Part shown: piece by piece, positions 1 through 10,368 of the stretch
How positions within the stretch are numbered: position 1 is the stretch's first letter
Layout: each line of letters begins with the position of its first letter
Assembly: GCA_037044905.1 (NCBI GenBank)
Contig: JBAOKB010000161.1
Location: 162,935 to 226,934, forward strand
From: Hortaea werneckii
Lineage: Eukaryota; Ascomycota; Dothideomycetes; Mycosphaerellales; Teratosphaeriaceae
DNA: 64,000 nt
Direction of reading: 5' to 3'
Translations under genes and position numbers: made by a program
The notes under the pieces: model-generated
What the model was told of the DNA's origin: nothing
Database searches by the model: none
What the model saw: the letters and a program-made list of their open reading frames with translations, nothing else

Positions 1-84
1 ACCACCTCTACTCCTTCCATTCTCCATCCATCCACGCCATTCTCCATCCATCTACAAGACACATTCACCTCACCGCACCGCACC

Positions 85-1266
85 ATGGACCCCGCCAACC
101 TCCCCCAAAGCGATTCGCCAAACCTGCACCTCGTCGTCGCCACACCCGAAGAGAACCTAGCCCAACAACACGCCAACAGCACCGAATGGCGTGGCGCCCT
201 CTCCTTGGAAGCCTACCTCCGCCGTGAAGAACATCTGGTCCAACAGCAGCTGACGAAAGACGGCGGCTTGACGGCTTGGATGCTTGCGTACCAACCTTCG
301 GATGGGAGGAAGAGGCAGATATTATGTGGATGCGAAAGTATCAGGAAGAAGGCCCTGCTGGCGAGGAATGGGAAGGTGGAAGATGTCGTCGCGCATGGCG
401 TTGCTAGCGTTTTCTGTCCGCCGAAATTCAGAGGGAAAGGTTATGCGGGGAGGATGATGAGCGAAGTCGGTAAGAAATTAAAGGACTGGCAGGCTGAGGG
501 AAAGGGAGGCAGCGCTTTCAGTGTGCTGTATTCGGATATCGGCAAGGAATTCTATGCTGCGAGAGGCTGGCAGCCCTTCCCAAGCTCGCATATCTCCTTC
601 CCGGCCACGGATTCCCGCTCTGGTAGTCTCCCACAAGTACGAAAGCTTCAGAGCGAAGATCTTGCAAGGCTGTGTGAGGATGATGAGATGCTCCTCCGTC
701 ATCGGCTCTCTAATCTAGCTGGAGATAGAGCGGCGGTAGCCCTCGTCCCGGACGTCGCTACCTTACATTGGCATCATGCCCGAGAGGACTTCGTCTCGAC
801 AGAAACCCACGGCGGAAGACCAGCCTTCATGGACGGCGGCCGAGGTGCGCTGGTCCAAGTGAAGCCCGGTGTCAGAGCTTGGTGCGTCTGGACCCGCGTC
901 TGGACGAACCCGCAAGAGGACGCGCCGAATACTCTGCACATCCTCCGACTGGCTGTGGAAGACGAGTCGTACTCGGATTTCTCCTCCGCTTCTGAGGAAG
1001 GCGCTCAGCGTTTCGCGGACTCCGATGTTGCCAAAGCTATCGCTGCTTTGCTATCCGAAGCGCAAATCCAGGCCAAGGCATCCGGTATGCATGAGGTGCA
1101 GATCTGGAACCCGACGTCCGCTACATTTGCTGCTGCAAGGCTGATCGATCCTGGAGCCGCGGTTGAGGAGCGGGAAAAGGAGAGTATCACGAGCTTGCAG
1201 TGGTATGGTCCCGGGTCGTGGAAGGATGTCGATTGGGTGTGTAATGAGAAGTATGGTTGGTGCTGA
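85..1266 (+). CDS. LYC1: LYC1-like lysine N-acetyltransferase (GNAT fold)
   Basis: Intronless 393-residue protein. The N-terminal half is a GNAT domain: a run reading ASVFCPPKFRGKGYAGRMM near residues 107-125 is the acetyl-CoA-binding R/Q-x-x-G-x-G/A loop, followed by SVLYSDIGKEFYAARGW near 165-180, the typical beta-5/alpha-4 part of fungal LYC1-type enzymes. The C-terminal half is the LYC1-specific domain. In yeasts such as Yarrowia this family acetylates free lysine at N6 as the first step of lysine catabolism, probably in the cytosol. Family assignment is from recognised motifs; the substrate in this organism is inference. The start is the first ATG after a C-rich leader with duplicated CATTCTCCATCCATC motifs (about 18-50). 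Confidence 0.8.
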   Translation: MDPANLPQSDSPNLHLVVATPEENLAQQHANSTEWRGALSLEAYLRREEHLVQQQLTKDGGLTAWMLAYQPSDGRKRQILCGCESIRKKALLARNGKVEDVVAHGVASVFCPPKFRGKGYAGRMMSEVGKKLKDWQAEGKGGSAFSVLYSDIGKEFYAARGWQPFPSSHISFPATDSRSGSLPQVRKLQSEDLARLCEDDEMLLRHRLSNLAGDRAAVALVPDVATLHWHHAREDFVSTETHGGRPAFMDGGRGALVQVKPGVRAWCVWTRVWTNPQEDAPNTLHILRLAVEDESYSDFSSASEEGAQRFADSDVAKAIAALLSEAQIQAKASGMHEVQIWNPTSATFAAARLIDPGAAVEEREKESITSLQWYGPGSWKDVDWVCNEKYGWC

Positions 1267-2292
1267 AATGGATACGATAGTCAGGTAACTAGGTACGTAT
1301 CGAACAATGCACAACCGCCTGCGATGTTTAGCGCTTATCCAGCGCCCTTCAGTTCTTCGACGGTGTCTGACCCAAGGTCAGAAGAGATTTTTGTTCTGCA
1401 ACAAGCTGCCTCCCTTGAACACGCATGCGTGGACTATGGACTCGGAAGTTGGCCGCCGAAGGTGTCGTTGAGGCAAACTTCGTCGTGGCGCTCATACTGC
1501 ACGTCGCCCGCGAGAGTGGCGCTGGACAGGTTCTCTTCGTATTGCTCATGCGGCAAGGCGTCGCTGCAATGGTGGCGCTGGACAGAATCTCTTCGTGGTG
1601 CTCATACGGCAAGGCGTCGTTGGACAGTGTGGCGCTGGACAGATGTGGCGCTGGACAGGTTCCCTTCGTGATGTGCTCATACGGCAAGGCGGCTAAAGCC
1701 CCACAGCCTTTGATGCTGTACAAGAGACGTTGCTCTGCCGGGCGTCTTCAGCAAATGCTGAGGTGACGAAAATCCCATCAAAGGCACTTCTTGGCTTGTG
1801 TGGAAGAACGCAAAGTTGGCTATTTTCCAGTTTCCATCTCTCCCACCACTGTGGTACCCGCTGGATTGATGTCTGTCGGATGACCTTGAATCGATGACGC
1901 AGATTGCAGGGTTGAGGCGCTTTCGGTCAGGAATGGTGGGGAAGATTTCTGATAGGGAAGGAGCGAGCCAGGTGCCAAGAAATGCCCTATCCTTTCTCGG
2001 TACGGCTTCACCGGTCCCCCACGGAAGACCAAGAACGAAGTGAATAAGTCGGATCTTTTGCAGCCTCGCCTTCTCTGCTTCGGCTCCTACTTTTCGTCGA
2101 CATACAAAATTCGGCTGTCTTACAATTTGACCAACAACCTAGCTGCAGGAGTCTTGAGGCCATATCGGTGCCGTTCGCACGCTCACGCGTGTGAAACTTC
2201 TCAGCCAAACAATTCACTCTGGAACTTGACACCTGGTCTCCCAATAACAGAGGGACAGCCGCAATAGCAAACACTGTGGGGAAGCTGAACAG
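1267..2292. other. Intergenic region with a 56-bp minisatellite
   Basis: No gene is supported here. Stretches open on both strands lack codon bias or recognisable domains. It contains the tandem repeat listed at 1516-1690. Confidence 0.5.
1516..1690. repeat. Imperfect tandem repeat, about 56-bp unit, about 3 copies
   Basis: The phrase GTGGCGCTGGACAG begins at 1516, 1572, 1629 and 1644, each copy followed by a (C/G)TCATRCGGCAAGGCG block. The first two units are 56 bp apart. The last is partly duplicated internally. A more degenerate relative lies just upstream (about 1460-1515). Confidence 0.75.
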
Positions 2293-3324
2293 ATGTCTTT
2301 GTTCCAGAGGTCGGTAGAACACATCACACGGAGGGCAGCGAAGCGGCAGCTGGCAGGCAGAAGCCGCCTTCCCGAGACCATGTCTGAGCCATCCAAAGAT
2401 CGTTCGGGGGACTCCACGGCGTCCGAGACCATGTCGAAAGTGAACGAGTCGTCAAGCCCTGAGCCAGCATTGGGCCCATCTTCATCATCCGGTAGCACAC
2501 TTCCGAAGCGCGTTGCAACCGCAGAGGACTCAGAGCCAGTCCTTCGCCCGGTCAAGGCACTACCTTTGCGCGCCGAAGAGCCCCAAACAGTCAGACAGAT
2601 TATGGCGGGAGAGTCAGGCCAGGCCATATACTACTCGATCCATGCCCAGATGTACTATTACTGGAGCGAGCGCCTGCGCGACCTCTACCGTGGCAAAAAA
2701 TATATGGAATGCCGCCAAGGCTGCCAACAACTTCTCAACTCCCGTCATGTTCCCCATTACAAAAGAATCGAGACTCTCCAACTCCTTTCGAGCGTTGCTG
2801 GCAGTGCACTTTCCGCGAAACGTTGTCTGGAAGAAGCACAGCGTCGGCTTGACCACCTCGACAGCCGCAAAAAATCCGTCCAGATCTTGTTGAACGAGAA
2901 TGCGATCCTGCTAGAAGCCGTGAAGGCGCACCTGACGGCAGAAGAAGATACCGAGGACGATGCCAAGGATGAAGCGGATGAACTTGACCCGGAGACGGGC
3001 GGGAATATCTTTCTCGACAATCCGCCGTACTTTGAATGGCAAACTTCGGCCGACGCCTCGGCTGAGGCCACAGGAATTGAGTCCGACGACACGAAAGGGT
3101 TCTTTGCCGGAAGGGAAGCACAGGAGCGGTGGGAATCCATGATTTTCCGGGAAGAAGTGAAGGAGTTTTCCAACGTTATCGAAGAGGAGGATGATGACGA
3201 GGATTATGACGACGAGGCTGTTGAAGAGGAGGGTGATGACGAGGCTGACGATGACGAGACTGTTGAAGAGAAAGGGAAGGATGAGGCGGGTAGCGACGAC
3301 GCTGTTGAAAGAGGAGGCCGTTGA
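2293..3324 (+). CDS. Hypothetical protein with acidic C-terminal tail
   Basis: 343-residue intronless frame that I do not recognise. Residues 1-95 are Ser/Pro-rich and low complexity. About 105-220 looks folded and helical (YYWSERLRDLYRGKKYMECR, then CQQLLNSRHVPHYKRIETLQLL) and could be a helical-repeat or TPR-like segment. About 290-340 is a run of Asp/Glu repeats (DDDED, EEEGDDE). The tail is encoded by a degenerate GAGGATGATGACGAG-type trinucleotide repeat at about 3180-3300 that could vary in length. The start is the first ATG of the frame; downstream Mets at codons 30 and 44 are also possible. Function unknown. Confidence 0.6.
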   Translation: MSLFQRSVEHITRRAAKRQLAGRSRLPETMSEPSKDRSGDSTASETMSKVNESSSPEPALGPSSSSGSTLPKRVATAEDSEPVLRPVKALPLRAEEPQTVRQIMAGESGQAIYYSIHAQMYYYWSERLRDLYRGKKYMECRQGCQQLLNSRHVPHYKRIETLQLLSSVAGSALSAKRCLEEAQRRLDHLDSRKKSVQILLNENAILLEAVKAHLTAEEDTEDDAKDEADELDPETGGNIFLDNPPYFEWQTSADASAEATGIESDDTKGFFAGREAQERWESMIFREEVKEFSNVIEEEDDDEDYDDEAVEEEGDDEADDDETVEEKGKDEAGSDDAVERGGR

Positions 3325-5493
3325 CGAGCCCATCGAAGACGAGTTGGTAGAGAAGGCTGAGAAGGCTGAGTAGAAACTTGAAGGTCAGAGAGCGCGCCGG
3401 CAAGCAGCGGCATCGAGCACAAGTGAAGCAACGAAGGCGTTATATCCCAGCTCACCACAGTCAAGGAACGAGATGAAATAGAGATGGGACGAGATATGCT
3501 GTAGTACGTTAAGGACGTGTTGGTCAGCATTCGATAGGACATACATCCAGAGCCTTTCCGCGTTTTGAAGGGGTAGCCCGTAGAACATAATTATATGCTT
3601 GAGAATTGCAATGCAGTTTGGAGAGCAGACTCCCTTCCTCCCACCGCTCCTGTCTCCCCATCCCAGACCGTACGAAAAATGTATGCGGTCAGCTATAACT
3701 GCTGAAGGAACATGCCGTGCTGCTCTCGGCCTCATCAGAAAAACGTAGCAAGGAAAACGATCCGGCGAAGCCACGGTTACTTCTGTCGTTGAAGGCAGCA
3801 TCGTCATTCTATGCCTCGTGCGCCTGTCGCTTGCGAGACCTCCCGAAACGATTATTCACGGGCTTGGTCGTAGCGGTTCGTAGCGCTGTGCTCGTCTTTC
3901 CAGGTGATACGTGCGAAGCGAGCTTCCGGCCAGTTCACGGCGGTTGGGAAATTTTCCGAATTTTTTCATAGTTGCCTGAGGTGTGAACGACGAGGTCTGC
4001 TTAGGTGAGCAGGCGGCGCACGGTTCAAGTGCGAAGAGACAAAAGTTCCTCCAACTTCGCCTTCTCTCCTGTTTCCTCGATATCGACGATACTTCGCACG
4101 TCTCCCCCCCATACCCTTCCACTTGCGCAGCTGCTAACAAATGCCTACAGAAAGAATCAGTTCTGTAAGTCGTTTTTCCAGCCTCCACAATATCGCGACC
4201 AACAGCTGACCCCTTGAACAGATAGTAAACGTCTACATCTGTGTTCTCTACAAGAGCCACAGACTCCAACCTGGCTGATGAGTCGATCCAGGCCGCCCTA
4301 GAGTGATGCCGTGTGCAGCACGCCTGGTCCTTTGCGGCCCCGTGCAGGCGATGATCTCGCCCCAGTTGAGTGTCTGGCTTCGGTCGGCTCTTCTGGGTGG
4401 GTGGTTCTGGACGTCTGACAGGTCTTTCCCTTTCATCAAGAGCTTGGATATGCATCTGAGGCTTGGAGAAGGCTGATTGATTCTGTGGTGCGTGTTACGA
4501 TGGTGGATGGATGGCAGAAGGTCGACGGATGTCATGCAAGGACCTTGTGGGCGCGCTGAAAGGCGGAGATGGATGGTTCTACGACCACAACCTGCTGTAC
4601 TCCCGGGCCCAGTTACAGTCACATTACAGTAACAATGGCTCTTCAACATGAACAAAGGCTTTCACGCGCGCTTCCCACTGTCCCGTTCGGACGCAAATAT
4701 TGCACCTTCAATCCGTTGGCAGAGAATTTTTCGCGTCGGCGCTCTGACCGTGCACAGACCGTCACTGGCCCAGGTACATTTTTTCCAAACCGCGCACCGA
4801 TGCCTTCGGGAGTCCTCTGCATACGTCAATCATGAAGTTAGCCATATACCGCGCAAGTACACATGTTATCGGACGTGGATGAAGGCAGATGGAGTCGCGG
4901 ACCACGTGTATCCGGCGGGGCTCGCCACGCGCCGCTCTTTCCTCAAGCCCAGCCGGTCATGGACATCGTTCCCGACTGTCATGGAGAAGACCCCAGTGGC
5001 ATATTACTCTTCCAAGTCGCTCTAGAGAGAAGCCAGTCACATATTGCCAACCAACTGTGCTTTCCCACGACATCATTGATTCACACAAGTTACCGCACGT
5101 TCTCTGCGGATGACAACTGAAAGCCACATGCATGCAAGCCGAGAACGAAGTGAAGTTGACCCTGCCATCGATAATAGACTGCAGGCCATTGTGAAGCACG
5201 ATGCGCCCATGTGCTCGTCAGTGTGTGCTTCCACAACCATGTGCTTATCAGTTCGCCGTTCCAGACTCGCCACGTGAGATCAAGAGTGAGCTCTCCTACA
5301 CGATATTCATGTGATTGCTATACACGTACACCGTACTTAACCCCCATCCCTTCCCTTCCCTTTGTTACCCTTTCGATCTCTCTATTCTTTTCTCTTCCAA
5401 ACCTGGACAGTTATTTGGGTAGCTTGTCTTCCGCGACTTTTAATAAGTCCTTCTTCCCCAACAGCACTACCCTACTTCGAACAAAACAACAAA
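3325..5493. other. 2.2-kb intergenic region; possible spliced transcript near 4.0-4.3 kb
   Basis: No protein-coding gene is convincing. Around 3995-4222 there are good splice-like signals on the plus strand: GTGAGC at about 4003, GCTAAC with CTACAG at about 4133-4152, a 14-base interval, then GTAAGT at about 4167 with GCTGACC and AACAG at about 4205-4221. They could belong to a non-coding or 5'-UTR-spliced transcript. From 5340 to 5490 the plus strand is pyrimidine-rich, as expected for the promoter/leader of the next gene. Confidence 0.35.
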
Positions 5494-6307
5494 ATGTCGG
5501 AGCGATTAACACAACACGACCGCAAGATCCTCTCGATCTGGAAGAACAACTGCAAGGTATCTTCACAACGTGCCCGACAGACCCGGCCTTCGCTAGCTAA
5601 CGCTCTTACCTAGGCCCAATGGGACAACATTGCCACAGCCGGCGGGTACCCTCATCGAAAAGCCGCCCAGAAGGCTGTGCGTCGAGTTACCAAGAAGCTA
5701 GGATTGCCTCCTCGAACGACAGGTGGCCCAGCTCCGGAACCACAAGAATTGCCTCCTCCGACAACAGGTGGCTCTGCTTCCCGGCCACAACGTGGACTGC
5801 ACACTACACGCTCAAACAAGGGTGGCCCAAAATCCGATGCATCCGCCGGACGTGTAAAGACCCCAAAGAAGGGTGAGTTTTTCCAGAACATTTTGGAATA
5901 TGTCTGCTAATTGCATCAAAGGCAAAATTGTTCGCAGTTCTCGTAACGGGACAGACTCGGCAACTATGCGAAACGGCATATATAGTACGAGAGCTAATCC
6001 TACAGGTGAACCAAGGAAAGGAAGAGAGTCTGGACAAGGCCTAAATCGGGAAGGAGAGGGCGCGCGTATAGGCGAGGGTACAGGCGAGGGTACAGGCGAG
6101 GATACAGGCGAGGAGGGTACAGGCGAGGAGGGTACAGGCGAGGGTGTAGACCAAAGGGTGGGCCAGGGCTCGGACAGGTTCGTTAAAGGTCGGCCTTACA
6201 ACGAAAGGATCGATCGCGACTATCGTCCACGTGTCGGCGAGCTGCTGGGAGACAGCGAGAGTAGTGACGGCGGTGACGACGACAGCGAGGATGAGATGGA
6301 GATGTAA
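5494..6307 (+). CDS. Hypothetical basic/acidic protein with GEGT repeats, three exons
   Basis: Model: exons 5494-5556, 5614-5872 and 5922-6307, with introns GTATCT..CCTAG (branch GCTAAC) and GTGAGT..AAAG (branch GCTAAT). The exons sum to 708 nt and close in frame, giving 235 residues. The N-terminus (MSERLTQHDRKILSIWKNNC) and a basic segment (HRKAAQKAVRRVTKKLG) suggest a nucleic-acid-binding or nuclear protein. The middle carries GEGT/GEEGT repeats encoded by a GGCGAGGGTACA minisatellite (about 6072-6143). The C-terminus is acidic (DDDSEDEMEM). A further intron ending at CTAATCCTACAG (about 6005) is possible and would shorten exon 3. Not recognised; function unknown. Confidence 0.6.
6072..6146 (+). 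repeat. Coding minisatellite, 12/15-bp unit
   Basis: Tandem GGCGAGGGTACA units, some expanded to GGCGAGGAGGGTACA, about six copies. It lies in frame inside the preceding hypothetical gene and encodes GEGT/GEEGT. Confidence 0.75.
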
Positions 6308-6486
6308 TGGGCACGGCTAGGTTGATGATGGACATGAGGATTGATATGATCAAAGACAAGGACAATGTCTCCAAAGATGGAACAACCTTGGACAGTCCCA
6401 GTATGAATTTAACGGCCGATGTTGTTCCATCTTAGATAGGGGGAAACAAAAATCACATTTGATGACCACACAAACACATGTTCTCA

Positions 6487-7458
6487 CTACCTGCCATCCA
6501 GACTCAACCCACTAACCCACGCAATCCCCATACCCAACCCACTCGTCAGCGCAGCCATAACAAAGTTGACCCCATTATTCGTCAACCAATCCCTCCCCAT
6601 AACCCCTCGACTACCACCCTCCTTCGACCCATCCTTAACCAACACCCTCTGCCCCCCAGGCCCCTCAACCACCTTCCCACTCCCCTTATCCGTAACCGTC
6701 ACCTGCGTCAAAGCCCCCAACACCGAATCGACCACGGACCCCACCAACCCCATAAAACTCACCAACGCCGCCGTCCGCGCATCCATCGTCATCCCCGCAA
6801 CCCCTTCACCCCCAGAACAAAACCTCAACGCCAAAACCGCCGTCACAGTCAAAAGACACGACCCGAGCGCCCCATACCCCAACCCTTCCATCGTCACCCC
6901 TCCGTTCGTCCCCCGCGCCACTTTCCGCCAGGGAGCCGTGATCAGAAACGGACTCCCGCTCGCCAGGATCCCCAGCTCCGACGAGAACGTATCAGCTGCG
7001 ACCGCCGCATACTGCACCAGCACCCCTATCGGCAACACCCTCTCCAGATTCGGCACCGAAGGCCCAGCAGCTAGCGGCAAATGCGAGGAAATAAACGGCC
7101 CCTTCGCGTTCCGCAGGATCCACGTATGCGCCACGATAAGCACACAAGCGACCCCGGAATTCGCGAGCACTTGCACCGCACTCCGCGGCCCTTCCCCGCC
7201 TGCTCCGCCTGTCGACGACGTCGTGAGCGTCTGTTTGGCTTTATGCCCGATCCGGGTTACCAGGGTCCCGAGCAGGAAGAAGAGCATCAGCAGCCAGAAG
7301 AAGGCGGGATAAGGGTGTAGCATGTGGATTGTGGCGGAGGCTATTCCGGTTAGGATCCCTGGGATCGTGAGTTTGGAGCGGAGGTGCGAGTAGGTTACTA
7401 GTAGGACGGTGGCGGTTATTTGGGGGATGTGGGTTTGGAGGAAGTTGGTGAGGTCCAT
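6487..7458 (-). CDS. TMEM19/DUF92 family integral membrane protein
   Basis: The frame is open from 7632, but the likely start is the ATG at 7458 (MDLTNFLQTH), giving about 323 residues; the extra upstream 58 codons are low-complexity leader. The protein has several hydrophobic segments (LTIPGILTGIASATIHML, FFWLLMLFFLLGTLVTRIG) and the family signature of conserved polar/Gly residues: LVTRIGHKAKQT, AAVAADTFSSELGILA, and MGLVGSVVDSVLGALTQ. These match the DUF92 family, which includes TMEM19 and polyprenol/phytol-phosphate kinases such as VTE6. Fungal members are uncharacterised; membrane localisation is clear and activity is inference. Short T/A tract immediately 5' of the start. Confidence 0.85.
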   Translation of the reverse strand: MDLTNFLQTHIPQITATVLLVTYSHLRSKLTIPGILTGIASATIHMLHPYPAFFWLLMLFFLLGTLVTRIGHKAKQTLTTSSTGGAGGEGPRSAVQVLANSGVACVLIVAHTWILRNAKGPFISSHLPLAAGPSVPNLERVLPIGVLVQYAAVAADTFSSELGILASGSPFLITAPWRKVARGTNGGVTMEGLGYGALGSCLLTVTAVLALRFCSGGEGVAGMTMDARTAALVSFMGLVGSVVDSVLGALTQVTVTDKGSGKVVEGPGGQRVLVKDGSKEGGSRGVMGRDWLTNNGVNFVMAALTSGLGMGIAWVSGLSLDGR

Positions 7459-7910
7459 TTTTTTTTTTATGGTATGACTGCTCGGGAGCAGCGGGGATGT
7501 TGTGGAACTGTCTGCAAGAGGGTGATGTGGGTTGCAGGTAGCTAGCCGGGTGGTGAGAGGTGTTGTTTGTGTGAGGTCGGCAAGTTTGCCTGTTCGCCGG
7601 CTGCGGTTGCTGTTTACGTCAGGTGATGTCATTGGTTGGCCAAATCATTGAATGGTATTGCACTTATGAAAATCAGATTGAAGATGTTACGCTTGTAACA
7701 TGGGGTATCTTATCTCTCTATGCATTTTGTCCGTGTGTGCAGATGATTTAGGTGTCATGCCTAAGAACACCTCGAAGTCACCTGCCTAAGCCAGAGCCGA
7801 TAAACATAATCGACGCCTCCGCCACTCCCGCCCAAGAAAACCTCATCATCATTCCGCCCTCTGAAGAAAGACACTGGCTTCTCCCGCTGACACCTACAAA
7901 CAGTGTCTAA
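7459..7910. other. Intergenic/5' region between DUF92 and G-patch genes
   Basis: Both neighbours are on the minus strand. 7459-7632 is the likely leader of the DUF92 gene. 7640-7910 shows no feature beyond a probable 3' UTR of the G-patch gene. Confidence 0.4.
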
Positions 7911-8722
7911 TCACCTTCCCCTCTTCGCCCGCCTAAACGCCCCCAAATCCAACCCCTCATGTCCCTGACTCTGCCCCAAATACCTCTCCACCTCCTCACT
8001 CCTATAGAAAGCATTCCGCAACCCCTCCGCCTTCTTCCTGCCCTCCTGATCCCTTTCTCGCACTTTTCCCGCGTCTAACCTCTCCGCCTTCCCTTTGCCC
8101 TTCGCTATCCCTTCATCATCAACCGTCCCACCTAACCCCACCCGATCTTTCTTCTCCCTCGCCTGTATGGGGTATAAACGTCCTGTGTTCCCGTCCGCGC
8201 CGAGTCCGATTCGACTATCGGGGTCCCAGCCTTGGGATTCCAGCACGGCGAGCCCTTTGCGTTTGCGGTCTAAGTGGGAAGGCGGGTGCGAGTGTGTCAG
8301 GGCTATTTGGTGGGTGAGGCTGGATTGGTGCGCGAGTTCTTGTCCTGGGGGATAGGACGGTGGCAGGTTGGACATGGCGTCGGTTCTAGGGTGGTAGTGG
8401 TTGTAGAGGATGCATTATTGTTTTGTTTTGCATGCGGAGATGGAGGACGAGGGGTACTTTCGTCCTGGGTAGGAGGTGCTGATGTAGGACGTTCAAGGGC
8501 CTTTTTGTTTGTGTTGTTCTTCAAGACTATCGAGAGGTATTTATCGGCGGCTGAAGATGATGATGCAGGTGTCGTCGGTAAGCTTGTACTCTGCCGGTGG
8601 TCATGGGTGGAGGAGGATGGTACGAACTGGATCCGCTTGCGCTTTATGCCGGCGCCAAAGTATCGTTGGTCGCGGAGTGGGATCTCATATTCGTCTTCTT
8701 CGGCAGGTAAGGTGGTGGCCAT
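7911..8722 (-). CDS. G-patch domain protein, frame broken by one base
   Basis: Two overlapping minus-strand frames make one recognisable fungal protein. The first (from 8722) carries MATTLPAEEDEYEIPLRDQ, a Ser/Thr/Pro linker and a CPTCHRPI zinc-knuckle-like motif. The second (down to 7911) begins in register with ELAHQSSLTHQIALTHSHPP, then SHLDRKRKGLAVLESQGWD and the G-patch SRIGLGADGNTGR..DRVGLG. G-patch proteins bind RNA or activate DEAH helicases in splicing or ribosome assembly. The switch falls at a run of five G on the plus strand (8347-8351). One missing base there would restore a single frame of about 270 codons. Either a sequencing indel or a recent frameshift; I favour the former because both halves look constrained. 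Confidence 0.7.
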
Positions 8723-8981
8723 TTGTGGTGAGAGTGTATGTATCCAACATGGAGTACAATACGTCTATACCGTATGAGTTTCAGAGGAAGTGTTCTGTTC
8801 CTGTACCTGTCTACCTGCAGGAAGCTTATCGGCAAGCTTATCGCATCAGGTTAAGCCCGCAATCTCCGTCCGAGTGCGACTTCGACTTCCATTGTTGCGT
8901 GTAGGGGACAGCATCCATTGTATCAATTGGTATGGTGAGGTGGTGTGCATAACCATTCTTTAATCCATTCAAGCCGCCGCC

Positions 8982-10368
8982 ATGCCCGTCTACATGGCCG
9001 TGTCGGGCCTCCTCGACGGCCTCGACTCCATCCCCTTCATCTGGCCCCTCCTGAAGACCCTCCCCTGCCTCGCCATCCTCTACCTCCTCAAGACCTTCTT
9101 CTCCGGCGCCAGCAACACCAGCGAACGCAACATGCACGGCAAAGTCGTCATGGTCACTGTAAGAAATCTTCATATACCTCGGGCATCCCTGTGCTCCGGC
9201 TGAGCAGTCATCTGGCTTGATGTAGGGAGGAACAAGCGGAGTCGGCGAGGCCATCGTACGAGGACTGGCCCAACGCGGCGCCCAGATTGTCCTGCTCACT
9301 CAGCACCCACTCGGCGATCCATTCCTTGTGGAATACATTGAAGACATCCGCAACGAGACCGACAACCATCTCATCACCGCCGAACAAGTCGATCTCGCCT
9401 CCCTCCACAGCATCCGCACTTTTGCAACCAAATGGATCGACAATGCCCCACCCCGCCGTCTCGACATGATCATCCTGTGCGCCAACACCACCACCCCAAG
9501 CAAGGGCAAAGTGGAAAGCACATCCGAAGGCGTCGAGCTGAACTGGCAGCTCAACTACCTCGCCAACTTCCACCTCCTCTCCATCCTCTCCCCGGCCCTC
9601 CGCGCCCAGCCACCCGACCGAGACGTGCGTGTCATCTTCGGCACATGCAGCAGCTACATGGGCGGCGACCTCCTCCACATCACCCAATCCCCATCTACTC
9701 CTTCCACCCAACAATCCAACAAGAAATCCTCCCAATCCCCTCCCAAATCCACCACCGCACCCAAACCATCCCCCACCAAATTCAGCCCCGCCAACGCCCA
9801 CGCCACCTCCAAACTCGCCCTGACCACCTTCGCCCTCGCCTTCCAAAAACACCTCTCCTCCTACAAACGGCCCGACGGGATGCCCAACAACACCAAAGTC
9901 CTGCTCGCCGACCCAGGCCTCTGCCGCACCCCGGGCACCCGTCGCTGGCTGACCTGGGGCAGCCTCTCCGGCCTCGCCCTCTACCTCTGCCTCTACCCGC
10001 TCTGGTGGCTGCTCCTCAAATCCCCCGCCATGGGCGCCGAGTCCTTCTTCTACGCCGCCATGGGCGAGGAGTTCACCAAGGGGACCGGTGGCGGGTGGAT
10101 GATCAAGGAAGTCCAGGTCCGGCCACCTTTACGGAAAGAAGTCGAGGATGAGGAGGTGCAGGGGAAGTTGTGGAGGTATTCCGAGGAGATGGTGGAGGAG
10201 GGGGAGCGGAGGGGGAAGGAGGGTAGGGCTAAGATCCAGAGGGAGGAGAAGGAGAGTAAGGAGGAGGCGGAGGCGGTGAGGGAGATGGAGGATTATAAGA
10301 CGAAGGTCGGGAAGAAGGAAGGGAAGAAGATGGAGGGGAGTCGGAGGGGGAAGAAGGGGAGTGCGTGA
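8982..10368 (+). CDS. ENV9: ENV9-like short-chain dehydrogenase/reductase with membrane anchor
   Basis: Exons 8982-9158 and 9226-10368; intron 9159-9225 (GTAAGA..TGTAG), total 439 residues. The N-terminal hydrophobic stretch (IPFIWPLLKTLPCLAILYLL) is a likely membrane or lipid-droplet hairpin. The Rossmann motif VTGGTSGVGEA spans the splice junction. Later come a WIDNAPPRRLDMIILCA strand and NYLANF. The expected SDR catalytic Y-x-x-x-K reads H-A-T-S-K (ANAHATSKLAL), so the tyrosine is replaced by histidine. The last about 80 residues are a Lys/Glu-rich, probably coiled tail. ENV9 proteins act in vacuole/lipid-droplet morphology in yeast; assignment to that family is by overall pattern and moderately sure. 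Confidence 0.75.

Noticed and set aside
6478..7312. Long plus-strand frames (198 and 248 residues) opposite the DUF92 gene
   Set aside because: Pro/Arg/His-rich shadow frames of a GC-rich gene; the minus strand has the recognisable family motifs.
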